Positions 17,039 to 26,431 are shown, counted from the first letter of the stretch. The stretch is 64,000 nucleotides of DNA from CAVZBW01 sp963778465 (GCA_963778465.1 CAVZUK010000002.1:1240001-1304000), one strand, 5' to 3'. Notes: a model not told the origin generated them from the sequence alone. Translations and numbers: made by a program.

Positions 17039-17703
17039 GACTCCCTCAGGGCGTATCCGACCCCTCGGACGGTGTGGATGAGCCGTGCAGCATCGCCCTC
17101 TTCCGTCTTGCGCCGGAGGTAGCCCACGTAGACGGCGAGCGAATTGGTGGTCGAGTCGAAGTTGTAGCCCCAGACCCGGTCGAGGATGACCTCCCGGGTG
17201 AGGACCTGGCGCGGGTGGCGCAGGAAAAGCTCGAGGAGGTCGAATTCGATGCGGGTGAGCGAGAAGTGGTGCTCACCCCGGCTCCCCTCGCGCGTCCCGA
17301 GGTCGAGGCTCAGATCCGCGAAGCGGAGGACCTCGCCGTCCTGGGAGCGTCGGCGCAGGAGCGCCCGCAGTCGGGCCAGCAGCTCGGTCAGCGCGAACGG
17401 CTTCACGAGGTAGTCGTCGGCGCCGGCGTCGAGGCCCTCCACCCGATCGTGCACCGCGTCACGGGCGGTGAGCATCAGCACGGGGGTGTCGTCCCCCGCC
17501 TTGCGCAGCCGCCGGCAGACCTCCAATCCGTCGATGTCGGGAAGCTGCAGGTCGAGGATCATGGCGTCGGGAGGCTCGAGGGCCAGCGCCTCGAGCGCCG
17601 CCGATCCCGTCCCGACCGTCTCGGCCTGGTAGCTCTCGAGCCGGAGCGCCCGGGCGATGGAGCCACAGACTGCGGGGTCGTCGTCGACTACCAGTACCTT
17701 CAT
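17035..17703 (-). CDS. OmpR/PhoB-family response regulator, MprA-like
   Basis: The 222-residue protein has a receiver domain (KVLVVDDDPAV, phosphorylated Asp in MILDLQLPDIDG, switch Lys in DYLVKPF). A winged-helix DNA-binding domain follows (LTRIEFDLLELFLRHPRQVLT, VYVGYLRRKTE, HTVRGVGYAL). ATG at 17703 is the natural start. The open frame upstream is only read-through of antisense tRNA sequence. It forms a translationally coupled pair with the kinase. Confidence 0.95.
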   Translation of the reverse strand: MKVLVVDDDPAVCGSIARALRLESYQAETVGTGSAALEALALEPPDAMILDLQLPDIDGLEVCRRLRKAGDDTPVLMLTARDAVHDRVEGLDAGADDYLVKPFALTELLARLRALLRRRSQDGEVLRFADLSLDLGTREGSRGEHHFSLTRIEFDLLELFLRHPRQVLTREVILDRVWGYNFDSTTNSLAVYVGYLRRKTEEGDAARLIHTVRGVGYALRES

Positions 17704-17840
17704 CGGACCGTCCAGTTTCTCCTGCTCATCCGGCTTCGTACTCGGCCCGTCCCCGGGTGGGCGACAGGCCGGAGCCTCTAGTCTGCAGGATGACGAGGTG
17801 GCGGGAGCATACCGGCGGTGTGGTACGCAGGAGATGTCGG

Positions 17841-17916
17841 TGGCGGGTAGTTCAACCGGCAGAACGCCTGACTTTGGATCAGGAGGTTGGAGGTTCGAGC
17901 CCTCCCCCGCCAGCCA
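17841..17916 (+). tRNA. tRNA-Gln (anticodon UUG)
   Basis: The 76-base cloverleaf has a 7-bp acceptor stem (TGGCGGG with CCCGCCA), a discriminator G and an encoded CCA. The anticodon stem CCTGA/TCAGG carries a CTTTGGA loop, giving anticodon TTG at 17874-17876. The T arm is GGAGG-TTCGAGC-CCTCC. A U1:A72 end pair is typical of tRNA-Gln. A dead integrase gene abuts its 3' end on the other strand, suggesting that this tRNA was an attachment site. Confidence 0.95.
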
Positions 17917-18390
17917 GTTCACGGGGTATGTCTGCATTGGTGCTGCATCCCGAATTCCTGAGGCTGCAACCCGAATGCAACCCGCGTCCTCGAGCACCCC
18001 GGAATTGGAACCTGCGACCTGGCTCGCCGCCGCCTGGTCGACCTCCCGTCGGACGTGCGAGCGGTGATCATCGGTGATGGCGACGCCGCTCGGCCGGGCG
18101 CTCTGGCATGACCCTAAGGCACTCGCCGGCTTCTCGGCTCGCGGCGGCGTAAGAGTGTCCTAAATAGTGCAGCCGGATCGTGGGTAGCCAGGTCTTCGTG
18201 GCGAGCCGAACGAGCGTGCGGGACATCACATCGCCAGCCGTTCCCCAAGCGAAAACGTGATCGCCACCTCCCCACCCCGGAGACCCGTCGAGCCGGGCCG
18301 CGGCCACCCGATGCAGTGACCCCGAGCCCGTGGTCACCCGCGCCCGATTCCCGTCGGAGAGTGAGAGCGTCTACGTGGTCGACGCATGCG
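17917..18390 (-). pseudogene. tyrosine recombinase/integrase C-terminal relic
   Basis: Two adjacent frames read together resemble the C-terminal catalytic domain of an actinobacterial phage-type integrase. The first frame (to about 18090) gives DHVFAWGTAGDVMSRTLVRLA, then LPTIRLHYLGHSYAAASREAG. The second gives GVAITDDHRSHVRREVDQAAA and then runs into the antisense of tRNA-Gln. A frame break near 18090 also removes the LGH segment. The catalytic HxLRH is HYLGH (Arg lost) and the nucleophilic Tyr position (DxYSHV) is Arg. An in-frame stop lies near 18389. It is clearly dead. Its 3' end against a tRNA fits integration at that gene. Confidence 0.75.
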
Positions 18391-18765
18391 CCGAGCATCC
18401 CGGGGAGCGCCACAACGCCCGGGCGATCCACCCCTCACGCGACAAGGCCCCGAGTTGCTCGAACCCCGTGCTCTCATCGGTGGCCCGTTGGACTTGGTCC
18501 GGTCACCGGTTACCCAACTCACGGAGCCTCAACCGCGACAAAGCCCCGGCACCGGGGGGTGGTGATACCGGGACTCCCATCGCAGGCCTCTGGCCGGGGC
18601 CTGCGCAGAACCGTACCCACCCGGTCTGCGGCCCCAAGCGCGTACCGGGGAACGTTCACCCGGCCTTAACCTCCCCTTCGCGGCCGGCAGGCGACGAGCC
18701 CCCGGTTGCACCTCATTCCCCCTTGGTAGCCTTCTCTTTGATCAAGAGCGCGAGGAGGGGGAACC
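18391..18765. other. intergenic stretch without recognisable gene
   Basis: No frame here gives recognisable protein. The sequence upstream of the integrase relic probably continues its decayed N-terminal part or flanking element DNA. Short motifs such as the repeated gcgacaa(a/g)gccccg near 18439 and 18536 have no assigned role. The promoter of the DUF3303 gene must lie in the last 100 bases. Confidence 0.5.
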
Positions 18766-19074
18766 ATGAAGTTTGTGATCAGGTGGAAGGTGCGCAGCGG
18801 CAGTTCATCCGAGGGCAATGAAGCAGCAACTGTTCGGATTCTCGAGATGTTCAGCAAGTGGTCAACACCGACGGACTCGACGTTCCATCAGTTCTTGGGG
18901 CGCTTGGACGGGTCGGGCGGCTTTGCGGTCGTAGAGACCGACAGTCCGGACTCTCTTGGAGATGCTCCGTCGAAGTTCAGCCCATATCTGGAGTTCGAGA
19001 TCATCCCCGTAGCGGATATTGCCGAGAGCGTCGGCCTGCTCAGCGAAGGCGTGGAGTTTCGCAAGTCGGCCTGA
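18766..19074 (+). CDS. DUF3303-like small protein
   Basis: The 102-residue protein begins MKFVIRWKVRSGSSSEGNEA, resembling the dimeric alpha/beta-barrel-like DUF3303 family. Those proteins share an N-terminal MKFVVxW, a central LGRxD and FAVVETDS. No catalytic function is known for the family. ATG at 18766 has an excellent ribosome-binding site (GAGGAGGGGG). Codon use looks less GC-extreme than that of the housekeeping genes. It stands alone beside the integrase relic and may be accessory DNA. Confidence 0.65.
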   Translation: MKFVIRWKVRSGSSSEGNEAATVRILEMFSKWSTPTDSTFHQFLGRLDGSGGFAVVETDSPDSLGDAPSKFSPYLEFEIIPVADIAESVGLLSEGVEFRKSA

Positions 19075-19155
19075 CGCTCGCAGCCACCCCGAAAGCGATG
19101 GGAGGGCTCGTCCAGACCCAGAATCCACGCGCCACCTACGCTTGGGCCTCCCTGG

Positions 19156-20151
19156 TTACCAGGCGTAGTGCGTGGGTGCTGCCCGGTATCCCGGAAAGAG
19201 CCGATCGAGCTCGTCCAAGGTGTTCTCGTCGAGTGAAAGCTCGACGGACCGTTGTGCATGGTCGAATTGCTCCATGGTGCGCGGACCGATGATGGGCGCC
19301 GTGACGCCGTCTTGATGAAGAAGCCAGGCGAGCGCCACATTTGCGGGGTGCTCGCCGAGTGACTGACAGAGCTTCTCGTAGGCGGCGATCCGGTCGCGGT
19401 TCTGGTCCAGCACGGAGCGCCGGGCTTGGCGTCGTCGTCCCTCTTGGGACAACGCACCGCCGAGGAGGCCGCCCTGCAAAGGGCTCCAGGGGATGACCCC
19501 GACACCGTAGTGTCGAGCTGCGGGGAGAACCTCGAGCTCGATCTCTCGGGTGAAGAGGTTGTAGATCGATTGTTCGCTCACCAGGCCGAGGAGGTGCCGG
19601 GCCGCTGCGGATTCGTTCGCCCTCGCGATGTCCCAGGCGGCGAAGTTGGACGATCCGACGTAGAGGATCTTGCCCTGGTCGATGAGGACCTCCATGGCTT
19701 GCCAGATCTCGTCCCACGGGGTGTCCCGGTCCACGTGGTGCATCTGGTAGAGATCGATGTGGTCGGCGCGGAGCCGACGCAGCGAGTCCTCGCAGGCCCG
19801 GCGGATACTGAGCGCGGAGAGCTTGCCGTCATTGGGCCAGTCGCCCATCGGCCCATAGACCTTCGTGGCGAGCACCGTGCGCTCGCGGCGCCCACCGCCG
19901 CTGGCGAACCACTCTCCGATGATCTCTTCGGTCCAGCCGACGTGTGGTTGGTCGCTTGCTTCGGATCCTCGACCCGAGGCTGACATTGCGCCATATCGGT
20001 TGGCGGTATCGAAGAAATTGATGCCCAGATCGTGAGCCCTATCCATGATCGCCCGGGACTCCTGCGGGCTGGTTAGAGGACCGAAGTTCATAGTGCCGAG
20101 GCACAGGCGGCTCACGGTGAGCCCAGTACGGCCAAGGTGGGTGTACTCCAT
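19156..20151 (-). CDS. aldo/keto reductase
   Basis: The 331-residue NADPH-dependent oxidoreductase has a TIM-barrel AKR fold. LGRTGLTVSRLCLGTMNFG opens the protein. The catalytic Asp is in FFDTANRYG, Lys in VLATKVYGPMG and His in DLYQMHHVDRDTP. Cofactor segments are IPWSPLQGGLLGG and TAPIIGPRTMEQFDH. Length and motifs match the YajO/IolS-like group. The physiological substrate is unknown. No operon partner is adjacent. Confidence 0.93.
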   Translation of the reverse strand: MEYTHLGRTGLTVSRLCLGTMNFGPLTSPQESRAIMDRAHDLGINFFDTANRYGAMSASGRGSEASDQPHVGWTEEIIGEWFASGGGRRERTVLATKVYGPMGDWPNDGKLSALSIRRACEDSLRRLRADHIDLYQMHHVDRDTPWDEIWQAMEVLIDQGKILYVGSSNFAAWDIARANESAAARHLLGLVSEQSIYNLFTREIELEVLPAARHYGVGVIPWSPLQGGLLGGALSQEGRRRQARRSVLDQNRDRIAAYEKLCQSLGEHPANVALAWLLHQDGVTAPIIGPRTMEQFDHAQRSVELSLDENTLDELDRLFPGYRAAPTHYAW

Positions 20152-20362
20152 CAGGCCCTTTCTTTGTACGAGAGGGTACGTCGAGTGCTAGGGACGATAA
20201 CCGGGACGGGTTCGAAGAGCACGCGGTGGTCGCGGTCAGGGTCGAAGTGGTGAGCGGTTGGCGGTTGTCATCTCTTGTGCGCTCACGTTGGTGTCATCGC
20301 GACTGGATAAGCCCTGGAAGTACTGGCCAGCCCTTCAGGAAGTCGAGTGCGCCCGCCCCCAT

Positions 20363-23128
20363 TCAGACCGAAGCGGTTCCCGAGACCTCCCCTCCCACGG
20401 CGTCGAGGGCGAAAGCCACGACTTCGTTGTAGGACATGGCTGCCCCGTCACGGACCACCTCTTCAAATGTGAGGGGACCGAGCGACGAGCTCAGCGATCC
20501 AACGGCTCGGTCGAAGCCGGACATCTCCTGACGAGGAAGGGGCCGCAGCCCCTGCAGGACGCCGATCGTCACCGTTCCGCTGATAGTGGCCGCGGCGGTC
20601 TCTCGCCCAGCGGCGCCAAGCACCGCGACGCCTCGGGCCAGCACGGTCGCCATTCCCTGACGGTCGCTGCTGGCGTGCGCTCTGGCTATTGCGGCGCCGA
20701 GGTACTCCATGGCCTTCGCGGAGTCGCCGCGATCGGAGCGGAGTTGGGCCATGAGGGCTAGGGCCCGGTCAGCCAAGGGCTCGTGGGGAAGCGAGAGGAT
20801 CGAGGCGAGATTGCGCTCCAGTACCTCCAGGGCAGCCTCTGGCTCCGATTGCCATCGTACCAAGCCGTAGGCGAACGACGCATTCGCAGTAATCATTTCG
20901 CTATCGAGAGCCGTAGCCCGCCTAAGAGCTTCCGCGCTACACACTCGCGCCACCTCGACTTGCCCCCGGAGATATGCCATCGATGCGGCGGAGGCCAAGT
21001 ATTGTCCGACCTGCCAATCGGAAGCGCCGAAGGCTTCGAGTTGCTCTTGTCCCAAGGCGATCAGCTGTGGAACCTCAGCGGCGCGGGCGAAGATGAGCTG
21101 GACGAGGAGGGCGCCTTCGGCCCCCAGCGTATTGGCATCAAGTCCCTCGGCGAGCGCCTCATGAGAGAGTTCCATGGCTTCCTCAATATCGGCCCGATAG
21201 AAGGCGTCCAATGAAGCACCCGCCAGAATGACCGACCGATAACGACGATCGCCTCGCCGCACTCGCTCAGTCGCTTGAGCCGTCAGCTGGTAGAGACCAC
21301 TCGAGACCATCGCTCCGGCTCCGATGGCGCTCGATGCGAGGATCCTCAGGGCGAGCTCCCCGTCCGCATCGTCTTGCGATCCGAGGCTCCACAGGACGGC
21401 TGATCGCAGGTTGTCGAACTCGAGATCCAACTTGGCGTTCCACGGGGTCTCTTGGCCGCCTATGAACGCCGCCCGGAACCGCTCGGCGAAGTCAGCGAAG
21501 TGCCGCGCATGACGACGACGAACTTCGTCTGCCGCACTCTCCAAGCCAAGGCGGTCCCGTGCGTAATGGCGGAGTGACTCGAGCATTTGGTAGCGGGTCG
21601 AGCTCTGCCGCCCGTGCTCCGCCGTGACCATCGACTTCGCCACCAAGCTGGTCAAGGCATTGACGACCTCCCACGGGTCGATGCCTTCTTCAGTCGACAC
21701 TGCCTGCGCCGCGTCGGCATCGAAGCTTGCCGGGAAGACCCCCAGGCAATTGAAGACCCGCTGCTCGGCGGGGCTGAGCAGCGAGTAGGACCAATCGATC
21801 GTCGCTTGGAGGTTCTGGTGGCGCTCGACAGCGGATCGGCGCCCCCCGGTGAGCAACCGGAAGCGCTCGTCCAACAGGACAGCCACTTCCGAGGGAGTCA
21901 TGGCGATCGTACGGGCGGCGGCCAGTTCGATCGCCAACGGTATGCCATCCAGGCGTCGACACACCTCGGCCACGGCACGGCGTTCTTCTTGGTCGAGTCT
22001 CAGGTTCGCCCCCGCTGCCTCGGCCCGCTCGAGGAACAGACGGCTCGACGCAATCTGGGTCAACTCATCGATGGTGACCTCGAGATGCGGGGTCTCGAGC
22101 GAGCGAATCCGAAAGACCCGTTCTCCCGCCACATCGAGCGCTTCCCGGCTCGTGGCCAGAATCTTCACCTCGCGGCAGGACAGAAGCAGCCGCTCCGCCA
22201 GATCAGCGGTTGCGTCGAGGAGGTGTTCGCAGTTGTCGAGGATGAGGAGTAGGCGCCTATCGCCGATGAAATCGGCGAGGCCGTCCAGAGGCGATGTGCT
22301 CCGTGACACCGATCCCAGAGCTGCGCCGACCTGACTGTGCATTGAGACGGTGTCGGACGCAGGCCCCAATTCGCAGAGCCACACCCCGGCGGGGAAGTGC
22401 GGCGCCCGGTCGGCGGCAAGCTGAAGCGCCAGTCGAGTCTTGCCGACCCCACCGGTGCCGGTCAGGGTGACGAGGCGGTGATCGACGAGTGCGTCCGAGA
22501 TCAGCGTCAACTCGCGCTCGCGACCAACGAACGAGGTCAGCTGCGCGGGAAGGTTTCCTGGACAAGAGCTCAGCGAGCGTAGGGGTGGGAACGGTCCTGG
22601 AAGCCCAGAGCCGCGAACTTCGAATACTCGCAGCGGTTCCGACAGATCGCGAAGGCGTTGGTCACCCAGGTCTATGAGCTCGACACCTTCGGGCAATCCC
22701 CCGTGAACGAGCAGCTCCGTCGAGCCAGATACCAAGACCTGGCCACCGTGTCCGATCGCCATGAGGCGAGCACATCGATTGAGAGGGGGATTGAGATATT
22801 GCTCGTCGACGACCATGGCGTCACCGGTATGGATTCCCATGCGCACAGAGAGGCGTCCGAGGACAGTCGGCCAAGGCTCGGCGAAGAGGTTCTCTTGAAC
22901 TGCGATGGCTGCGGTCAACGCCTTACTGGCTGAGCCAAAGGCCATGGCCATTCCGTCGCCCATCCTCGAAAAGATGGAGCCGTCGTAGTGAGCAGTGACC
23001 GATTCCAGGATCTCATCGTGGCGCGCTAAGGCGGCGCGCATGACGTCTGGGTGCTCCTCCCACATTCGAGTAGATCCCTCGATGTCGGTGAACAGGAACG
23101 TGACCGTTCCCGAAGGCAAGTCGCTCAT
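20363..23128 (-). CDS. class III adenylate/guanylate cyclase-domain regulator with NB-ARC-type ATPase and TPR-like repeats
   Basis: The 921-residue multidomain protein has three parts. Residues about 10-170 form a class III nucleotide cyclase domain (VTFLFTDIEGSTRMWE, FSRMGDGMAMAFG, NPPLNRCARLMAIGHGGQVLVSG), with the metal-binding Asp and catalytic Asn/Arg present. A STAND/NB-ARC ATPase follows (Walker A GTGGVGKTRLAL near 255, Walker B LLLILDNCEHLL). A winged-helix segment and helical repeats run to the end, without a LuxR HTH. ATG at 23128 has GGAGGT six bases upstream. Such proteins are abundant in actinobacteria with unknown targets. Codon use is noticeably less GC-rich than in the flanks. 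Confidence 0.9.
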   Translation of the reverse strand: MSDLPSGTVTFLFTDIEGSTRMWEEHPDVMRAALARHDEILESVTAHYDGSIFSRMGDGMAMAFGSASKALTAAIAVQENLFAEPWPTVLGRLSVRMGIHTGDAMVVDEQYLNPPLNRCARLMAIGHGGQVLVSGSTELLVHGGLPEGVELIDLGDQRLRDLSEPLRVFEVRGSGLPGPFPPLRSLSSCPGNLPAQLTSFVGRERELTLISDALVDHRLVTLTGTGGVGKTRLALQLAADRAPHFPAGVWLCELGPASDTVSMHSQVGAALGSVSRSTSPLDGLADFIGDRRLLLILDNCEHLLDATADLAERLLLSCREVKILATSREALDVAGERVFRIRSLETPHLEVTIDELTQIASSRLFLERAEAAGANLRLDQEERRAVAEVCRRLDGIPLAIELAAARTIAMTPSEVAVLLDERFRLLTGGRRSAVERHQNLQATIDWSYSLLSPAEQRVFNCLGVFPASFDADAAQAVSTEEGIDPWEVVNALTSLVAKSMVTAEHGRQSSTRYQMLESLRHYARDRLGLESAADEVRRRHARHFADFAERFRAAFIGGQETPWNAKLDLEFDNLRSAVLWSLGSQDDADGELALRILASSAIGAGAMVSSGLYQLTAQATERVRRGDRRYRSVILAGASLDAFYRADIEEAMELSHEALAEGLDANTLGAEGALLVQLIFARAAEVPQLIALGQEQLEAFGASDWQVGQYLASAASMAYLRGQVEVARVCSAEALRRATALDSEMITANASFAYGLVRWQSEPEAALEVLERNLASILSLPHEPLADRALALMAQLRSDRGDSAKAMEYLGAAIARAHASSDRQGMATVLARGVAVLGAAGRETAAATISGTVTIGVLQGLRPLPRQEMSGFDRAVGSLSSSLGPLTFEEVVRDGAAMSYNEVVAFALDAVGGEVSGTASV

Positions 23129-23261
23129 GGCAACCTCCGCGACCCGCAGTCTAGGGGCCGACCCCCCGATGACGTCGACTGCATCTCGACGGACGGGGTC
23201 GACCATGCGGAGGACGGACCCACGGTGATGTCCATGCGGCCTACCTGGAGCGCCTACGCTC

Positions 23262-23450
23262 ACGCCGGCAGGTGTCGCCAACGCCGATCAACTGGCCGCT
23301 GCGGTACGTGCCCGCCTCGAACGCCTGCTCGAAGGCTGGTCCCCCGAGCAATACGCCGATCTGGTGCGATTGCTGGACACGTTCGCCACTGAAGTGATCC
23401 CCGCAAGAGGGGAGATGACGAGAGCTCGGCCCGGCGCCCTGCCAGGGTAG
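23262..23450 (+). pseudogene. MarR-family regulator, C-terminal fragment
   Basis: About 60 codons resemble the last wing and C-terminal helix of MarR regulators: LTPAGVANADQLAAAVRARL, then LLEGWSPEQYADLVRLLDTF. An in-frame stop lies at 23226. No start codon or DNA-binding helix precedes the fragment, so the N-terminal two-thirds is missing. It is convergent with an ABC-transporter fragment. It is a gene remnant. Confidence 0.6.
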
Positions 23451-23470
23451 GAAGAGCACGAAGAGGCGGA

Positions 23471-23885
23471 TCAGACCACGCGCTCCGACTCGGCCTCGAG
23501 TTGCGCGTAGTGGCCGCCGGCTGCTCGTAACTCCGCGGGTGAGCCCTGCTCGACGACCCGCCCGTCCGCGAGCACCACGACACGGTCGGCGCAACGGATC
23601 GTGCTCACGCGGTCCGCGATGACCAGCGCGGTGCGCCCGGCCAGCAGCCGCGCGAGGCCGCGCTGGACCCGCGCCTCGGTGGCGACGTCGATGCCCGATG
23701 TGTCCTCGTCGAGCACGAGGATCCGGGGGTCGACGATGATCGCCCGTGTCGAGCGCGACAAGCTGGCGCTGGCCACCGGAGAGCCGCTCACCGCGCTCGC
23801 CGACCTCCGAGTCGAAACCATTGGGGAGGCGGTCGAACATTTCGAGAGCATCGACGACCTCTGCGGCGGCGCGCACGGTCGACGA
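23471..23885 (-). pseudogene. ABC exporter ATPase domain, C-terminal fragment, frameshifted
   Basis: The fragment contains DALEMFDRLPNGFDSEVGE, then RGERLSGGQRQLVAL (signature motif). In another frame it continues IIVDPRILVLDEDTSGID (Walker B and D-loop, with Asp in place of Ala), then VIADRVSTIRCADRVVVL (H-loop region) to a normal stop. One extra base near 23760 separates the frames. The Walker A half and any membrane domain are absent, and upstream sequence belongs to another gene on the other strand. It is a truncated exporter of the MsbA/MdlB type. Confidence 0.75.
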
Positions 23886-24099
23886 CCAGGTCGCGGAGGG
23901 AGACAAGGTCGTCACCCGCTTCACCTCGCAGGGCACGCATCGGGGGCAACTCATGGGGGTGGCCGCCACCGGCAAGACGGTGAGCTGGATGGGGATCACC
24001 ATCGACCGGATCGCGGACTCCAAGATCGTGGAGAACTCGGTCAGCTGGGACATGTTCGGCGTCATGCTGGCGCTCGGTGTCCCGCCGAGCGGTCCCTAG
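23878..24099 (+). pseudogene. SnoaL-like ester cyclase, C-terminal fragment
   Basis: About 73 codons match the C-terminal half of SnoaL/ester-cyclase proteins: VDDQVAEGDKVVTRFTSQG, then TGKTVSWMGITIDRIADSK, with a normal stop. No start precedes the fragment, and it fuses directly to the antisense of the ABC fragment near 23880. The last four bases overlap the convergent nhaA stop. It is a remnant left by a deletion or insertion. Confidence 0.65.
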
Positions 24100-25532
24100 G
24101 CTGGAGTCGCTGCTCGCTCCCGTGAGCCGGGTTCGACGGGTCGTGGGCGTCTGAGGAAGAGGGCGCCGAAGGCGATGCTCGCCAACCCCGAGATCGCGCT
24201 CCCCGCAAGGACGCCGAGGCTTGCGCTCGCCACCAGAGACTGCTGGTCAAACGCGAGGAAGGCGATGAACAGCGAGACGGAGAATCCGATTCCCGCCGAG
24301 GTGCCGACTCCGACGAGCTCGCGATTCGTCATGGATCCGGGCAGGTGCCAGCGCAACGGATTTCGGACCGCGCTCGTGAAACTGACGATGCCCGCCACCT
24401 TTCCGGCGACGAGCCCCAGGACGACCCCGAGGAAGACCCGTCGGTCGAGTGCCAGCCCGGCGAGGCGGACGCCGGCGTTGGCAAGGGCGAAGAGGGGCAG
24501 GACGGCGAGGTTGACCCACAGGCTCAGTCGGAGCTCGAGGCGGCGAGACGGAGCGGTGGACTGCGTCACGAAATTGTCGAGGCTCACCAGCGCGAACGCA
24601 GCGTCTTCGGGACGCGGCGGCTGGGAGTGGAGCATTCTGTCGGCTCGGTTCGCGAGCGTGGCCACGGTCGCCCGGAAGTCGCCGGGAGGATGGAGCGGAT
24701 CGAGCGGTGCGAGCATCCCGAACACCACGCCCACGATCGCCGGCTCGACGCCGGCCTCGTCGAGCGACAGCCACGCGAGAGCGCCGAGCACGACGTAGGG
24801 GACGAGGGACTGGACGTCGGCTTGTCGTAGGGCGATGGCCACGACGATCGCCGCCGCGAGCCCGATCAACCACAGGGCATGGAAATGCTTGGTGTAGAAG
24901 GCGGCGATGATCAGGATGCCGCCGATGTCGTCGACGATGGCGAGCCCCAACAGGAAGGCCCGTGCCGGTCTCGAGATGCGGGCGCCGAGAAGCGCGACGA
25001 TGCCGAGGGCAAAGGCAACGTCCGTGGCCATGGGGACTCCCCAGCCCCGTTCGCCGGCACCGCTGGTGTTGACGGCGAGATAGCAAAGCGCCGGCACGAC
25101 CATGCCGCCGATCGCCGCCACGGCCGGCAGGAGCGCGTCCCGCGGCTTGCGCAGATGGCCTCGTGCGATCTCGGTCTTCAGCTCGACCCCGATGAGGAGG
25201 AAGAAGAGGGCCATCCCGGCATCGTTGACGGCCGAGCGCAGGGTGAGGTCGATGGTCACGTGCGTGCCGACATGGAGGAGGACCGGCGTCGTCCAGAGCG
25301 CGAAGTAGGCCGCGTGCCACGGGGTGTTGGCCCACACGAAGGCGACCACCGCGGCGATCGTCATGGCCGCCGCCGGCGCCCTCTCCGTGCGCATGAAGGA
25401 GAGGAGCGGTCGGACGATCCGGCGGGGAATGAACCGGTCCGACTCCCGCCAGGCCACGCGGGTGAGATTGGGAGCGAGGGGGCGGACCGAACCCGGGATG
25501 TTCCTCGGCTTGCCGCCGGCCGGATCGCTCAC
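24096..25532 (-). CDS. nhaA: Na+/H+ antiporter NhaA
   Basis: NhaA exchanges two protons for one sodium ion across the inner membrane. The 478-residue protein has about 11-12 hydrophobic segments. The paired ion-binding aspartates of the family are intact in GLAIVDDIGGILII. NDAGMALFFLLIGVELKTEI and WGVPMATDVAFALGIVALLG are also diagnostic. A 45-residue hydrophilic N-terminus is longer than in E. coli NhaA. The thioesterase gene ends 27 bp upstream of its start on the same strand. Confidence 0.96.
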   Translation of the reverse strand: MSDPAGGKPRNIPGSVRPLAPNLTRVAWRESDRFIPRRIVRPLLSFMRTERAPAAAMTIAAVVAFVWANTPWHAAYFALWTTPVLLHVGTHVTIDLTLRSAVNDAGMALFFLLIGVELKTEIARGHLRKPRDALLPAVAAIGGMVVPALCYLAVNTSGAGERGWGVPMATDVAFALGIVALLGARISRPARAFLLGLAIVDDIGGILIIAAFYTKHFHALWLIGLAAAIVVAIALRQADVQSLVPYVVLGALAWLSLDEAGVEPAIVGVVFGMLAPLDPLHPPGDFRATVATLANRADRMLHSQPPRPEDAAFALVSLDNFVTQSTAPSRRLELRLSLWVNLAVLPLFALANAGVRLAGLALDRRVFLGVVLGLVAGKVAGIVSFTSAVRNPLRWHLPGSMTNRELVGVGTSAGIGFSVSLFIAFLAFDQQSLVASASLGVLAGSAISGLASIAFGALFLRRPRPVEPGSRERAATPA

Positions 25533-25559
25533 CCCGGGAAACGTAGCAACGCTCGCGAA

Positions 25560-26375
25560 CTAGGTACCCGCCTCCGATGCCGATCGGGGGGCAACGGGGT
25601 CCATCGGCGACCCGTACACCATGCCGACGACGACGCTCTGTCCGAAGGGACCCAGTTCGTCGTGCACGCGACATGTTCCGATCGCGATCCCGTCACTGTC
25701 GAGGTGATCGAGGACCTCGAGCCCGATCCATTCGCCCCGCGGTGCGCGAACCATCTCCAGCGTGATGTCGGCGTTGATGTAGTGCAACCCTCGATCACCC
25801 CAGTTGCTCACGGGGTTGGCGAGGTCGCTCGCCAGCACCGCTCGTTGCGCGGGGGTGAGCTCCTCACCGTCGACCAGCGGCCAGCGATCCCGCAGCCAGG
25901 CGCGGTTCGGCTCGGACGTCTCCCCGAAGCCCGTCGACTCGAAGTGAAGCTGCGGATAGCCCGCGGCCTCGGCTCGGCCGGCCTCCGGCGGCTCCAGCCC
26001 CACCGGTGGGAGGAGGCCCCAGCTCCCCAGCCCCCAGACCCGTCCCGGCGGGGTGCCCTGTGCGGCCGCGAGGAGGACGCTGACCCGGGCGGCGGGCCGA
26101 CCCTCGGCGACGATGTCGACGTCGACGAGTCGAACGCGGCGCCCATCCCTGATCCGCGACGCCTTGAGCGTCAGCGGGACCATGGGGGTGGCGCGGAAGA
26201 GATCCGCCGTGACCCGAGCGATGCGCAGCACACCCTCGAGATGCCGACGCTCCACCTCCCGAGCCGCCAGTGCGGCGAAGAGACGGCCGTGGATCATGTC
26301 CTCTGACCACGGACCCCGCGCGTGGCTCCGGGGAACCAGCCCTTCCGGATCCTCGGCGAAGTACCCGTCGAGCAT
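25560..26375 (-). CDS. acyl-CoA thioesterase-like double-hotdog protein
   Basis: The 271-residue protein resembles the TesB-like thioesterase family of actinobacteria with two hot-dog halves. Supporting segments are IHGRLFAALAAREVERR, VPLTLKASRIRDGRRVRLVD and WGDRGLHYINADITLEMVRA. ATG at 26375 is chosen; the longer open frame upstream is antisense to nothing real but overlaps the sulfatase gene. It lies downstream of the sulfatase and lipid-synthase genes on the same strand. It could hydrolyse an acyl-thioester made there, which is only an inference. Confidence 0.72.
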   Translation of the reverse strand: MLDGYFAEDPEGLVPRSHARGPWSEDMIHGRLFAALAAREVERRHLEGVLRIARVTADLFRATPMVPLTLKASRIRDGRRVRLVDVDIVAEGRPAARVSVLLAAAQGTPPGRVWGLGSWGLLPPVGLEPPEAGRAEAAGYPQLHFESTGFGETSEPNRAWLRDRWPLVDGEELTPAQRAVLASDLANPVSNWGDRGLHYINADITLEMVRAPRGEWIGLEVLDHLDSDGIAIGTCRVHDELGPFGQSVVVGMVYGSPMDPVAPRSASEAGT

Positions 26376-26431
26376 GGCCCGAGTCTGCCGGACGGAGCCG
26401 CCGCCGTACCAAATCGCGGATGGGCCTCGGG

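Noticed and set aside
17980..18480. Sequences resembling tRNA T-arms on the minus strand beyond tRNA-Gln
   Set aside because: No acceptor or anticodon stems can be folded. The region near 18000 reads as integrase relic instead.
20152..20362. Short plus-strand frames between the aldo/keto reductase and cyclase genes
   Set aside because: No conserved motif, no convincing ribosome-binding site, and overlap with the end of the cyclase gene.
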